From Alistipes sp. (GTDB lineage: Bacteria > Bacteroidota > Bacteroidia > Bacteroidales > Rikenellaceae), in the NCBI GenBank assembly GCA_017463615.1, contig JAFTOU010000006.1:62001-126000 (forward strand): DNA of 64,000 nt, given 5' to 3'. The position numbers were made by a program, and so were the translations under genes. Numbering within the stretch: position 1 is the first letter of the stretch; the number at the start of each line of letters is the position of its first letter. A model generated the notes under the pieces. That model ran no database searches, had not been told where the DNA came from, and was given only the letters and a program-made list of their open reading frames with translations. Shown in pieces: positions 53,001 to 60,661 of this stretch.

Positions 53001-53136
53001 GTATGTTTGGAAGTCTCACGAGGTTAAGGATGTACAGCTCCTTCCAACTGATAAGCTTAAGATTGCAGGCGACACTGAGGCTGCTTCAGGTGCATTCCGT
53101 TTCCACCTGGATGATATCCTCGTTGTAGCTCAGTAA
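50074..53136 (+). CDS. Large lipoprotein with fibronectin type III-like domains
   Basis: 1020 residues from the ATG at 50074 (MKINRKLIAAFAMLSVVFAAC, lipobox Cys). Visible modules: FN3-like units at about 30-180, 190-290 (ending NVTVQNVTEG...TTFTT), 525-625 (LAAPKNIVVTPTDTTAEVVW to EYSVRVKAVAGE), 630-720, and 720-810; jelly-roll-like regions near 300-520 (VILYEDFSELFI, HRFYLDNISLKV) and 820-1020 (FRFHLDDILVVAQ), each with the LDNI/LDDI ending of such folds. No catalytic motif. The codons are strongly biased to GCT, GGT, ACT and GTT, unlike most neighbours, suggesting very high expression. Surface adhesin or binding protein is an inference. Confidence 0.85.
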   Translation: MKINRKLIAAFAMLSVVFAACTETAPDVDAGIKTDLAKPSSVTWDEGASSKTSLALTWDASAAIAAGATSFSAQVVRPNMDTMGEGELHDFVTPDQYDASTTTVLAVTTNYVGSPSIAEGDAPCDQVVFENLANGKQYMLRVRANYANSNYSEWVWVTTEAGELAHIKTGKGLVDPTELDDKTPPTVKVSEVTAGDAIVTWSTTNWTNNNADFGMAYKLIVKKGNDLVVAWNIPANSDIWSSYAKNGCAFKLTALDPETEYNVTVQNVTEGTEPLAPTTFTTAKSQVVTMPTAVAAAGDVILYEDFSELFITADLSRGAAGYSYDNRNLMDAPWIAAGDDPVTNDVEGRGCYLVDPSTEVGMFNTIKKYIAITRLNTWGMMSEDNTNGAICARSSHVKMGASSKCAWLVLPEITCLQQTATVELSFDAALYETDPGSVIVEMLTGCTQADNASNSYVTPSDRMTIGTTSVVPAWTTYTFTIDNVNNGARIAIGGNRNGVEGQHRFYLDNISLKVVGYGDLKLAAPKNIVVTPTDTTAEVVWDKVNSAEEYVVEYTNTCDVCGQPVWTALPATTELKAEIEGLAFETEYSVRVKAVAGEVVSPYSEPVAFKTLAEIKKLKTPKDVVAVAGVATVDLTFPLVTKATDYEVYNGETKLSSLFTEADKVISLTVYGLEAKTAYNLQLKAVAPGSDMEASDLTEAIAVTTGEISAYVSAGCEYKPTSLTAQWPDWRANHAYTIQIADASGVLGAWDVTYSTSKCYDGTGAAIVPTRFTFGALTPETEYTVSIKAKGAEDVVYASQVLKTGAVRAAGEKDVYWQGFDDCFFGGDSHNIAYAVISASADALKLIDWPTTTADIYANVVSTTATNGPGSADRTSAIQSYCKADAECSLYNWTIAGSEVHSGYLKVGAGGTIGSITTDVLGEKANGACTVSFKVSPRSDGSVCAAKVKLVVVHADGTETVAASGLDVLTDGDAFKYVWKSHEVKDVQLLPTDKLKIAGDTEAASGAFRFHLDDILVVAQ

Positions 53137-53187
53137 ATGAAGACACAGTTACAATAAGTAACTCTTTTCATTATTATTTTTGGGGCG

Positions 53188-53216
53188 GGAGGCACGAAAG
53201 TGCCTCCTGTTTTTTA
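53188..53216 (+). terminator. Terminator of the fibronectin-III lipoprotein gene
   Basis: GGAGGCAC stem, GAAA tetraloop, GTGCCTCC stem, then TGTTTTTTA. Confidence 0.88.
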
Positions 53217-53242
53217 TTTATTTGGCGTGATAAGGCGGTTTT

Positions 53243-53343
53243 ATTAAGGTCGAGTAGGGTCTTGCGCGTTCCATTATCTGTTTGCGCCAGACCTTACCCG
53301 ACCTTGGAGCTACGAAGTAGCGACGACCTTACCCGACTTTAAT
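53243..53343. repeat. AAGGTCG-type inverted repeat block
   Basis: ATTAAGGTCGAGTAGGGTC at the left pairs with GACCTTACCCGACTTTAAT at the right, with a second right-hand copy (GACCTTACCCGACCTT, 53291-53306) between. The same AAGGTCGxGTA words occur in direct order at 12915-12957. Between convergent genes. Confidence 0.6.
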
Positions 53344-53349
53344 GTGCCG

Positions 53350-54342
53350 CTAAAAGTATTCTTTGCGATAGTTATACCCGTTTCTCAGCCCCTCAAACTC
53401 CTCGCCGTTTTTGAGTGGGGCGGACTGAGCCGTGATATTGCAGTAGTGGTCTATAGTGTTGCAAAGTGCCTGCCAATCAATCGGTTGCGGGGTTGTAGGC
53501 TCTATACCTGCGGGGTACCAGTTGGTAAGTGGTAGGTTGAAGTGATTTGCAAGTGCGTGGACAGCCATAGCCGTAGCGTTAGCCTTGCCCTGCAGCGAGT
53601 AGCCCGCGATATGGGGTGTTGTAGCAAAGGCCTTCGTCACAAGTCGCTCGTCTATATCGGGCTCGCCCTCCCAGACATCTATGGCGCACGCGATATCCTC
53701 TCTCAGTAGAGCCTCGGTCTGCGCCACCTCGCCACGCGAGGCGTTGATAATGGTTGCCCCAGTGTGCAGAAGTGCCACGGTCTGAGGGTTTATCATACCG
53801 CGCGTAGTGCTATCAAGGGGTGTATGTAGCGTAACTATATCTACCTGAGGCAGAAGTTCTTGCAGCGACACGAAGTCCAGGTTTTCGCGCATCTGTCTTG
53901 GAGGGTCGCAGCATACGGTCTTAAAGCCCCACATCTGGGCATACTGCTTGACAAGCGAGCCGACATTTCCCACGCCGACAATACCCAATGTTCGCTGCTG
54001 TGGCACAAAGCCCTCCCTGCGAGACAGCTCCACAAGCACCGCAGCGACCCACTGCAGCACACCGCGGGCGTTACATCCTGCGGCGGTGGTGACGGTGATA
54101 TTATGCGCGTGGCAGTACTCCATATCTATATGGTCAAAGCCGATAGTCGCCGTAGCGATAAACTGCACGCGGCTACCGTCCAGCAGCGCACCATTACAGC
54201 GGGTGCGGGTGCGGATAATCAGCGCATCAGCATCGGCAACAAGTTCGGGCGTAAAACTACCGCCATCGGCATAGACTACCTCGGCGAATGGCTCCAAAAT
54301 GCCAGAAATAAAGGGAATTGCACCATCAATAACTACTTTCAT
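53350..54342 (-). CDS. pdxB: Erythronate-4-phosphate dehydrogenase
   Basis: 330 residues from the ATG at 54342 (MKVVIDGAIPFISG); earlier in-frame starts lie beyond the promoter. PdxB features: ATIGFDHID, AAGCNARGVLQWVAAVL, the NAD site LGIVGVGNVGSLV (about 117-129), LHTPL, NASRGEV, WEGEPDID and TPHIAGYS (catalytic His). It is shorter than E. coli PdxB (378), lacking most of the C-terminal dimerisation domain, as in other Bacteroidota. It oxidises 4-phosphoerythronate in pyridoxal phosphate synthesis. A related hydroxyacid dehydrogenase cannot be fully excluded. Confidence 0.87.
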   Translation of the reverse strand: MKVVIDGAIPFISGILEPFAEVVYADGGSFTPELVADADALIIRTRTRCNGALLDGSRVQFIATATIGFDHIDMEYCHAHNITVTTAAGCNARGVLQWVAAVLVELSRREGFVPQQRTLGIVGVGNVGSLVKQYAQMWGFKTVCCDPPRQMRENLDFVSLQELLPQVDIVTLHTPLDSTTRGMINPQTVALLHTGATIINASRGEVAQTEALLREDIACAIDVWEGEPDIDERLVTKAFATTPHIAGYSLQGKANATAMAVHALANHFNLPLTNWYPAGIEPTTPQPIDWQALCNTIDHYCNITAQSAPLKNGEEFEGLRNGYNYRKEYF

Positions 54343-54347
54343 AGTGA

Positions 54348-54378
54348 CAAATATAATATAGGTATGATGAATTTGCAA
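54348..54378 (-). promoter_or_regulatory. Promoter of pdxB, predicted leaderless
   Basis: Minus strand TTG (54378-54376), 20 bases, TATATTTG (54355-54348); the ATG begins five bases later at 54342. Confidence 0.65.
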
Positions 54379-54412
54379 TAATTTTAGTAAATTTGTGGCA
54401 AATTCCGATGCT

Positions 54413-55468
54413 ATGGACATAAATAACCTCTTTAGATTTGGCTTCAGCCTCTCGTCGGGCAGCAATGACAATGGCGGCTACTACTTCCGCGATGCGTTGC
54501 CTACGGCAGATGCGCAGATAGTACTTGTCTCGGCGCCGTGGGCGGTAACCTCGGCGGCAGGTCAGGGTGCGGCATATACCCCCGATGCGATTATTGATGC
54601 CTCTACGGCTGTCTCGCTCTACGATGTTGTCTCCGACACCTCTATAGATGGCAAGGTGGCAACGGCAGAGGTGGACTACGACCTGCAGGAGAGTTCTCTG
54701 CAGCTTGGTGGCGATGCAGCTAAGGTTGTTGCTCATATTGAGGATGGAGGCACGCTCTCGGGCGACTACTTTGCACGCAAGGTTGTGCGCATAAACCTCG
54801 GCTTCAGGGATATGCACCGCAGCGTGGGCAAGCGCGTGTTCCGCTTTGCCAGCAAGGGTAAGATTGTCGGCATTGTGGGCGGTGACCACTCGGTATCTTT
54901 CGGTGCTGTGCGCTCGCTCTCCTCTGTACATCCGCAGATGGGTGTGCTCTTTATTGATGCCCACAGCGACCTGCGCCCAAGTGGTCGTATATTTGACTAC
55001 TCGCACCTCTCCGTAGCGCGAAATATCGTTGATGAGATTCCTGCTGTGTCAAAGTTGGTGCAGGTCGGTGTGCGCGATATGAGCCGCGAGGAGGTAGACT
55101 TCGCCGCAAACCACCCGAAGGTGACCATGTACTGCCACGAGAAGCTCACTGCCGAGCGATTCTCGGGTCGTAGCTGGGGCGAGGTGTGCGACGATGTGGT
55201 CTCGCAGCTGCCAGAGAAGGTATATATTTCGTTTGATATAGATGCCCTCTCGCCAGAGTGCTGTCCTCATACCAAGCGCCCCGTGGCTGGCGGTATGACC
55301 TTTGACGAGGCGGTATGTCTTATCAACCATGTAGCAGCGTCAGGGCGCGAGATTGTCGGCTTTGACCTTACAGAGATAGTTCCGGTAATGGAGTCGGGCG
55401 TAGATGCTGCCGTAGGTGCGCGTATGCTCGTAAAGCTCTGTGCTGCAGCACTTAAGTCTAAGAAATAA
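54413..55468 (+). CDS. Ureohydrolase (agmatinase/arginase/formiminoglutamase family)
   Basis: 351 residues from the ATG at 54413; a GTG at 54395 in the same frame overlaps a -7 element (TAAATTTG, 54388-54395) and is less likely. Manganese ligands: GGDHS, LFIDAHSDLR, and SFDIDALSPECCPHTKRPVAGG; the C-terminal GFDLTEIVPVMESGVDA matches the family. It hydrolyses a guanidino compound to urea in the cytoplasm. Bacteroidota members are often annotated as agmatinase, but the N-terminal 90 residues are longer than in E. coli SpeB, and formimidoylglutamase is an alternative. Confidence 0.85.
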   Translation: MDINNLFRFGFSLSSGSNDNGGYYFRDALPTADAQIVLVSAPWAVTSAAGQGAAYTPDAIIDASTAVSLYDVVSDTSIDGKVATAEVDYDLQESSLQLGGDAAKVVAHIEDGGTLSGDYFARKVVRINLGFRDMHRSVGKRVFRFASKGKIVGIVGGDHSVSFGAVRSLSSVHPQMGVLFIDAHSDLRPSGRIFDYSHLSVARNIVDEIPAVSKLVQVGVRDMSREEVDFAANHPKVTMYCHEKLTAERFSGRSWGEVCDDVVSQLPEKVYISFDIDALSPECCPHTKRPVAGGMTFDEAVCLINHVAASGREIVGFDLTEIVPVMESGVDAAVGARMLVKLCAAALKSKK

Positions 55469-55475
55469 ACACTAT

Positions 55476-56156
55476 ATGAGGAGTACTATTTTAACAATTT
55501 TCACCCTTGCGCTCTTCTGCACAACGCTCTTTTCGTGCAAGCAGAGCACAAATACTATCGCTACGGAGAGTGACTCGCTGAGCTATGTTATCGGCCTTAG
55601 CGTGGGTCAGTCGCTGATAAAGCTCGACTCTACGCTCAATGTAGATGCCGTCTGCGAGGCTATCCGCGATGTCTACAACGGCACGCAGAAGATGTCTATG
55701 GAGCAGGCGCGCGACTACTACTTGGGACAGAAGACCTACTTCATCCACGAGAAGGCGGAGAAGTATCAGGAGCAGTTCCTTGCAGACCTCCGCAAGAGCA
55801 ACCGCGAGTTTGTCCGCCTGCGCAGTGGTGTGACATACCGCATTGTCAAGCTGGGCGACCAGAGTGTGCAGTCGCTCGTCTCGCGCGACTCGCTGCGCTT
55901 GGCAGTCTCTATCTTTGACGATGCTGGCAAGGCTATTGCCGAGAATGATACGCTCTATACCGCCTATCGCGACCTGCTTGAGGGTCTGAGAGAGGTTGTG
56001 CGCATTACGGGCAACGGCGGCAGCGTGGATGTGTGGGTGCCTTCAAACCAGGCTTACGGCTCGGAGGGCAATGCCGAGATGGGCATCGGCGCAAACCAAC
56101 TGCTTAACTATAAAGTAGATATCGTTGATATAAATTACTACAATAAGAAAAAATAG
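55476..56156 (+). CDS. FKBP-like lipoprotein with altered active site
   Basis: 226 residues from the ATG at 55476. Lipoprotein signal (MRSTILTIFTLALFCTTLFSC). The N-terminal helical domain resembles that of Mip/FkpA dimerisation domains (SYVIGLSVGQSLIKLD, EQARDYYLGQKTYF). The FKBP fold follows, but the usual vFDSS motif reads IFDDAGKAIAEN, and the flap reads WVPSNQAYGSEGNAEMGIG instead of IPxxLAYGxxG...IPPN. It probably keeps a chaperone role with weak or no prolyl isomerase activity. It lies 7 bases after the ureohydrolase stop and is followed by a second FKBP gene with its own promoter. Confidence 0.75.
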   Translation: MRSTILTIFTLALFCTTLFSCKQSTNTIATESDSLSYVIGLSVGQSLIKLDSTLNVDAVCEAIRDVYNGTQKMSMEQARDYYLGQKTYFIHEKAEKYQEQFLADLRKSNREFVRLRSGVTYRIVKLGDQSVQSLVSRDSLRLAVSIFDDAGKAIAENDTLYTAYRDLLEGLREVVRITGNGGSVDVWVPSNQAYGSEGNAEMGIGANQLLNYKVDIVDINYYNKKK

Positions 56157-56162
56157 GATGGC

Positions 56163-56350
56163 ATATACTGCAAATTAGGCAATAATATATAAATGTTTTT
56201 TGCCGCTAAAAGCTATTTCGGTCTCTTTTGGAGCTATTTTGGTCTATTTTACAGTTTTCTTCAGTACAATAGGCTATTGCTTCTTCAGAAAAGCTGTAAA
56301 ATAGCCTCAAAATATCATCCAAAATAGTCGCGACCTAATTTGCAGTATAT
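56163..56350. repeat. 188-bp palindromic element between FKBP genes
   Basis: Ends ATATACTGCAAATTAGG and CCTAATTTGCAGTATAT form a perfect 17-bp inverted repeat. Inside, CTATTTTACAG...CTGTAAAATAG and AGCTATTTTGG/CCAAAATAGTC style arms continue the pairing toward a central ATAGGCTAT. It is a separate family from the 127-bp hairpins. The -33 box of the next gene overlaps its right end. Confidence 0.75.
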
Positions 56351-56371
56351 ACCATTTTTTTTATACCTTTG
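56339..56371 (+). promoter_or_regulatory. Promoter of the second FKBP gene
   Basis: TTTG at 56339-56342 inside the palindrome arm, 21 bases, TACCTTTG at 56364-56371. The leader is about 30 bases. Confidence 0.65.
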
Positions 56372-56406
56372 CAACCCAGAAAACAAACTAAACAATTTTA
56401 TAGGAA

Positions 56407-57486
56407 ATGAAAAAGATTTTTAATGTAGCAGTAGTAGCACTCGTTTGCGGTGCTATGGCTGTATCTTGCTGCTGTGGCGGTAAGAAGAGTATGGTAACAA
56501 AGGGTGATAAGTCTAAGATGGACACCCTCTCATACGCTATGGGTGCTAACCTCGGTTTCTTTATGACCACCCGTATCGCTGAGATTGATTTCAACACCGC
56601 AAAGCTTGATCAGGGTATTGAGCAGGCAGCTTTCGGTAAGGGTAAGTGGACAGCTGAGGAGGCTCAGGAGATCTTCCAGCAGCTTGTAGTTCCAGTAAAC
56701 GAGCGCTTCGGTCAGCGTATGCAGCAGCTGCAGGATACTACCTCTACAGCAGAGCCTATCGCAGTATTTGTTAGCGAGGGCGAGCGCGATAGCCTCTCTT
56801 ACGCTTACGGTCTGAACATCGGTAACGACCTTAAGGGTGGTAAGTTCCCTATCCAGATGCACTGGTACCTCCAGGGTCTGCAGCAGACTCGTGCAAACGA
56901 GGGCGCACTGACTGAGGAGCAGATTCAGGAGTTCCTCCAGAACTTCTTTATGGTAGTATATCCACAGCAGGAGAAAGAGGCATCTGAGGCTTGGTTGGCT
57001 AAGATGGAGAAGAAGTCTGGCGTTCAGAAGTCAGATAGCGGTCTTCTCTACCGCGTTATTAACGAGGGTGATGTAAGCCGTTCTGCTACTGACGACCGCG
57101 ACCAGGTTACTGTTCACTACACAGGTCGTGACCGCGATGGCGTTGTTTTTGACTCTTCAATCTTTGAGAATATGCCTGCACAGCGTCAGGAGATGATGCG
57201 TCAGTATCAGCCAGATAAGTTTGACGAGAAGGGTAACATCATTGAGAATGAGCCTGTTACATTCCCACTTGACCGCGTTATCAAGGGTTGGACTGAGGGT
57301 ATGAAGCTCGTAGGTCCTGGTGGTAAGATTATCCTCTACATCCCTGCAGAGCTCGCTTATGGTGCACGCGGCAACCAGGCTATCGCTCCAAATGCAGCTC
57401 TTGAGTTTGAGGTTGAGCTCGTAGATGTTAAGCCTTACGAGGACCCTAACGCAGCTGCTCCAGCAGAGAAGGTTGAGGCTGAGTAA
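56407..57486 (+). CDS. FKBP-type peptidyl-prolyl isomerase lipoprotein
   Basis: 359 residues. Lipoprotein signal MKKIFNVAVVALVCGAMAVSC. Helical N-terminal domain with two SYAMGANLG / SYAYGLNIG repeats, then a complete FKBP domain: VTVHYTGRDRDGVVFDSS, FPLDRVIKGWTEGMKLVGPG, IILYIPAELAYGARG, FEVELVDVKPYED. The active-site residues (Tyr, Phe-Asp, Val-Ile-Trp, Tyr) are in place. A periplasmic or surface folding catalyst. T-ending codon preference indicates high expression. Monocistronic: own promoter and terminator. Confidence 0.93.
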   Translation: MKKIFNVAVVALVCGAMAVSCCCGGKKSMVTKGDKSKMDTLSYAMGANLGFFMTTRIAEIDFNTAKLDQGIEQAAFGKGKWTAEEAQEIFQQLVVPVNERFGQRMQQLQDTTSTAEPIAVFVSEGERDSLSYAYGLNIGNDLKGGKFPIQMHWYLQGLQQTRANEGALTEEQIQEFLQNFFMVVYPQQEKEASEAWLAKMEKKSGVQKSDSGLLYRVINEGDVSRSATDDRDQVTVHYTGRDRDGVVFDSSIFENMPAQRQEMMRQYQPDKFDEKGNIIENEPVTFPLDRVIKGWTEGMKLVGPGGKIILYIPAELAYGARGNQAIAPNAALEFEVELVDVKPYEDPNAAAPAEKVEAE

Positions 57487-57506
57487 TCGCCTGACCAACA
57501 AAAACT

Positions 57507-57534
57507 AAGCGACCCAATCGGGTCGCTTTTTTTT
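57507..57534 (+). terminator. Terminator of the FKBP gene
   Basis: AAGCGACCC stem, AATC loop, GGGTCGCTT stem, then a run of T. Confidence 0.92.
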
Positions 57535-57560
57535 GTGGATATATGCAACGCTTCGGCTGC

Positions 57561-58649
57561 TTATCTGCCAGATAGATGCTCTTTTATCTCGTTCAGATAA
57601 TCTTTGTTGTATGCACGAATAACAACCTGCTCATTAGCATATAGTATGCCGAAGTAGAATCCCGTCTCAAGGTCGTTTATTGCATCTCTCATCTTTTTGA
57701 AATAGCTCAGGTAGGCATCGTAGAACTTCGCCTGCTTCGCCTCTGGCAGTGCGGAGTCAATGGCGCTATTTGCCAGACGACCCTGCAGCGCTACAGGCAG
57801 TGCTACACCTTGTATAGAGGCTCTCCACGCCCGTATTCTATCTCCGTATTCAGGCTTTGGCTGCTGCAATACCTGCCATAGCGCAGCTCTGAGCTGCTTC
57901 TTCTCTGTCGCCGTCAGCTGAACGGTGTTGTCTATAAACTCTATCAGTCGTGTCAGAGCAACCGAGTCCGTAGCACCCTCAATAAAGGAGTTAAAGGTGT
58001 GGTCTTGCTTGAGAATAGCCAGATTGTCGTTGTACATCTGGAGATACTCCTCCTTTGTGGTCCTTTTGTAGATTGGGAGCATGTGAGCCCAAAGATCGTC
58101 TATATTGGCAGCCTCCTTGTCAATACTACCCCAAGTAGGGAGAATATTTAGACTTACAAGCGTGTCGGCAAGGCGGGCGCACTGCTCAAACGATGGCGCA
58201 TTCTGACCATTGTTGGCATACTCCCACTTCAGCGCAAGTAACTCTCCCTTGTGGTTCGCCAGATACATAATGGTCGCTTTGTGGCTAATCTTTTCAACAT
58301 AATCAACCAAATGCGCTAACGACTTACAACGCTCCTCTACAGTGTCCATCAGCTTGCGACTAAGGTCGTTATACTGACCACCTCTTAGCAGTGGCTTATT
58401 TGCAAGCGAGCCTATGTCGCCTACGCATACGCAGTAGTACGATGTAGGCATACAGCATCGTTTATCCTCGGTGTAACCTATTCTGCGAGAGGTGATTACG
58501 GTATCTCGCAGAGATTCGGAGGAGGCATATTTCTCAAAGAAGTCAAAGCCATAACTCTTTGGGGTAGAATGTGGACTCTGCGCCGAACTGTATGGCAAAA
58601 AGGCTATGCTGGCGATAGTCAATATGAAGGGTAATAATATTCTATTCAT
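57561..58649 (-). CDS. Exported protein of unknown function
   Basis: 362 residues from the ATG at 58649, which begins a signal peptide (MNRILLPFILTIASIAFLPY, cleavage after SSA). The mature part is mostly helical and acidic/basic mixed (ATEKKQLRAALWQVLQQPKP, DRIRAWRASIQGVALPVALQ). Near the N-terminus there is a cluster of cysteines: CCMPTSYYCVCVGDIG, likely to form disulfides. No family recognised. It lies downstream of the rny terminator, in the same direction, as a separate unit. Confidence 0.75.
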   Translation of the reverse strand: MNRILLPFILTIASIAFLPYSSAQSPHSTPKSYGFDFFEKYASSESLRDTVITSRRIGYTEDKRCCMPTSYYCVCVGDIGSLANKPLLRGGQYNDLSRKLMDTVEERCKSLAHLVDYVEKISHKATIMYLANHKGELLALKWEYANNGQNAPSFEQCARLADTLVSLNILPTWGSIDKEAANIDDLWAHMLPIYKRTTKEEYLQMYNDNLAILKQDHTFNSFIEGATDSVALTRLIEFIDNTVQLTATEKKQLRAALWQVLQQPKPEYGDRIRAWRASIQGVALPVALQGRLANSAIDSALPEAKQAKFYDAYLSYFKKMRDAINDLETGFYFGILYANEQVVIRAYNKDYLNEIKEHLSGR

Positions 58650-58670
58650 AGTAATCAGTGTTATGTGAAA

Positions 58671-58705
58671 CAAAAAAGGTCTGGATAGTTAGCTATCCAG
58701 ACCTT
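58671..58705 (-). terminator. Terminator of rny
   Basis: AAGGTCTGGATAG stem with a 4-base loop, followed on the minus strand by a TTTTTTG tail. 18 bases after the rny stop. Confidence 0.88.
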
Positions 58706-58722
58706 GACTTGCAAGATTGCTG

Positions 58723-60252
58723 TTACTTCGCGTAGCTCACTGAGCGGGTTTCGCGGATAACGGTAATCTTCACCTGACCTGGGTAGGTCATCTCGTCCTG
58801 GATACGCTTTGCGATGTCGTGCGACAGAGCCTCAGACTCAGCGTCAGAGAGTTTATCTGCACCGACAATTACGCGCAGCTCACGACCCGCCTGGATAGCG
58901 TAGGTCTTAACAACGCCATCGTATGAGAGGGCGATATCCTCCATCTCCTTCAGACGCTTGATGTAAGACTCAATAACCTCGCGGCGAGCACCTGGGCGCG
59001 CACCAGAGATAGCGTCGCACACCTGAATGATAGGGGCAATCATAGATGTCATCTCGGTCTCGTCGTGGTGAGCACCAATAGCGTTGCAGACATCAGCCTT
59101 TTCCTTATACTTCTCGGCGAGCTTCTGGCCGATAATTGCGTGTGGCAACTCTGGCTCATCATCAGGCACCTTGCCTATATCGTGCAGCAGACCTGCGCGG
59201 CGTGCAGCCTTAGGGTTAAGACCCAGCTCGGCAGCCATGATACCTGCGAGGTTTGCAGTCTCGCGGGCGTGCTGGAGCAGGTTCTGACCGTATGACGAGC
59301 GGTACTTCATCTTACCAATCAGGCGGATAAGCTCTGGGTGCAGACCGTGAATGCCCAGGTCTATAGCTGTGCGCTTACCAACCTCTACAATCTCCTCCTC
59401 AATCTGCTTCTTGACCTTCGCCACAACCTCCTCAATACGAGCAGGGTGGATACGACCGTCGGTTACAAGCTGGTGGAGTGCCAGACGAGCAATCTCACGA
59501 CGCACAGGGTCAAAACCACTCAGAATGATAGCCTCTGGGGTGTCGTCTACGATAATCTCAATGCCTGTTGCAGCCTCAAGAGCGCGAATGTTACGACCCT
59601 CACGGCCGATGATACGACCCTTAACATCCTCAGAATCAATGTTAAATACGGTCACTGAGTTCTCAATAGCGGTCTCTGTAGCCACACGCTGAATAGACGC
59701 CACGATGATACGCTTAGCCTCCTTTGTAGCGGTGAGCTTCGCCTCCTCAATGGTCTCGTTGATGTAGGCAGCTGCCTCGCTCTTGGCCTCTGCCTTCATG
59801 TTCTCTATCAGAGTGTTCTTCGCCTCCTCCGAGCTCATGCCCGAGATCTGCTCCAGACGAGCATTCTGGTCGCTCATCAGCTGTGCAAGCTCAGCCTTGC
59901 GCTCCTCAAGGGTCGCAATCTGCGCCTCCATCTTGGCCTTAATCTTGTCATTCTCAGAGAGTTTGCGCTCCAGCTCCTTCTGCTGTTGCTGCAGAGCCTG
60001 CTCGGCCTGACGCACACGCTGCTCCGCCTCCTTAATCTTCTGATTACGCTCGTTTACGGCGCGATCGTGCTCACTCTTGAGTTGTATGAACTTCTCCTTT
60101 GCCTGAAGGGCTTTCTCCTTCTTCATCATCTCGGCCTGTGCCTCCGCCTCGCTAAGCAACGCCTTCGCGCGAGACTTTACAGCCAAGTAGGTTGTTATTC
60201 CTACTATCGCCGAAACAACCAGGGCAACTCCTAAAATAAAGATGTATTCCAT
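58723..60252 (-). CDS. rny: Ribonuclease Y
   Basis: 509 residues. N-terminal membrane anchor ([20 protein letters not shown]), a long coiled coil (about 30-190, rich in Glu/Lys/Gln), KH domain [21 protein letters not shown] domain [19 protein letters not shown] and GAHHDETEM, and a C-terminal domain ending [10 protein letters not shown]. An endoribonuclease that starts mRNA decay at the inner membrane. All family motifs intact and the length is normal. Separated from zapA by a candidate 6S RNA and a hairpin element. Confidence 0.96.
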   Translation of the reverse strand: MEYIFILGVALVVSAIVGITTYLAVKSRAKALLSEAEAQAEMMKKEKALQAKEKFIQLKSEHDRAVNERNQKIKEAEQRVRQAEQALQQQQKELERKLSENDKIKAKMEAQIATLEERKAELAQLMSDQNARLEQISGMSSEEAKNTLIENMKAEAKSEAAAYINETIEEAKLTATKEAKRIIVASIQRVATETAIENSVTVFNIDSEDVKGRIIGREGRNIRALEAATGIEIIVDDTPEAIILSGFDPVRREIARLALHQLVTDGRIHPARIEEVVAKVKKQIEEEIVEVGKRTAIDLGIHGLHPELIRLIGKMKYRSSYGQNLLQHARETANLAGIMAAELGLNPKAARRAGLLHDIGKVPDDEPELPHAIIGQKLAEKYKEKADVCNAIGAHHDETEMTSMIAPIIQVCDAISGARPGARREVIESYIKRLKEMEDIALSYDGVVKTYAIQAGRELRVIVGADKLSDAESEALSHDIAKRIQDEMTYPGQVKITVIRETRSVSYAK

Positions 60253-60300
60253 AGTCTGTTTGGTTTATATATAGTTTTCTAAAAGTTTCTAATTTGCACC

Positions 60301-60427
60301 ATTTTGTTGTCAGAATGGTGGATTTACGGTGCATCGTGATAATTCACTGGATGGGTTGTACTTGAGCGTACTACCCATTCGGGGAATTGAGGGATGTGCC
60401 GTAAATACGCCATTATCACAACAAAAT
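60301..60427 (-). repeat. Palindromic element copy 3 (127 bp, reverse orientation)
   Basis: Read on the minus strand it matches copies 1 and 2: ATTTTGTTGT end, GGCACATCCCTC, inner arm AATTCCCCGAATGGGT, apex GTACGCTCAAGTAC, CCCATCCAGTGAATT, TCACGATGC, ACAACAAAAT end. It touches the T run that ends the candidate 6S RNA. Confidence 0.8.
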
Positions 60428-60632
60428 AAAAAAGCCGCATTAGATTCCTTGTTAGGTAATGACGAATCTGTAAAATAAGTCATGTGTGGGGTTCTGCTTG
60501 TTTTCGCAACCTTCCATCGGTACGCGCGGTACTCACCATTGCTGGCTACAAGGCCTGGTTTTGACAAATTGAGACTGCCCCAATGTAAAAAGTGTTCAGT
60601 TTCGCAAAACGAAAGGAATCTATGCGGGTAGA
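60428..60632 (-). ncRNA. ssrS: Candidate 6S RNA
   Basis: About 200 bases immediately downstream of zapA with no reading frame. A closing stem is formed by CCCGCATAGATTCCTT at the 5' end (60628-60613) and AAGGAATCTAATGCGGC at the 3' end (60450-60434, one bulge), followed by six T. Inside, TTGGGG can pair with CCCCA, AGGCCTT with AAGGTT, and the apex with GAGTACC/GGTACGC-type sequence, giving the long rod with bulges of 6S RNA. Established: in many bacteria ssrS lies next to zapA. Length, rod shape, terminator and neighbour all agree, but the family match is not proven without a covariance search. Confidence 0.68.
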
Positions 60633-60661
60633 TTTTTCTGTATGTAAAGAACCGATGTAGA

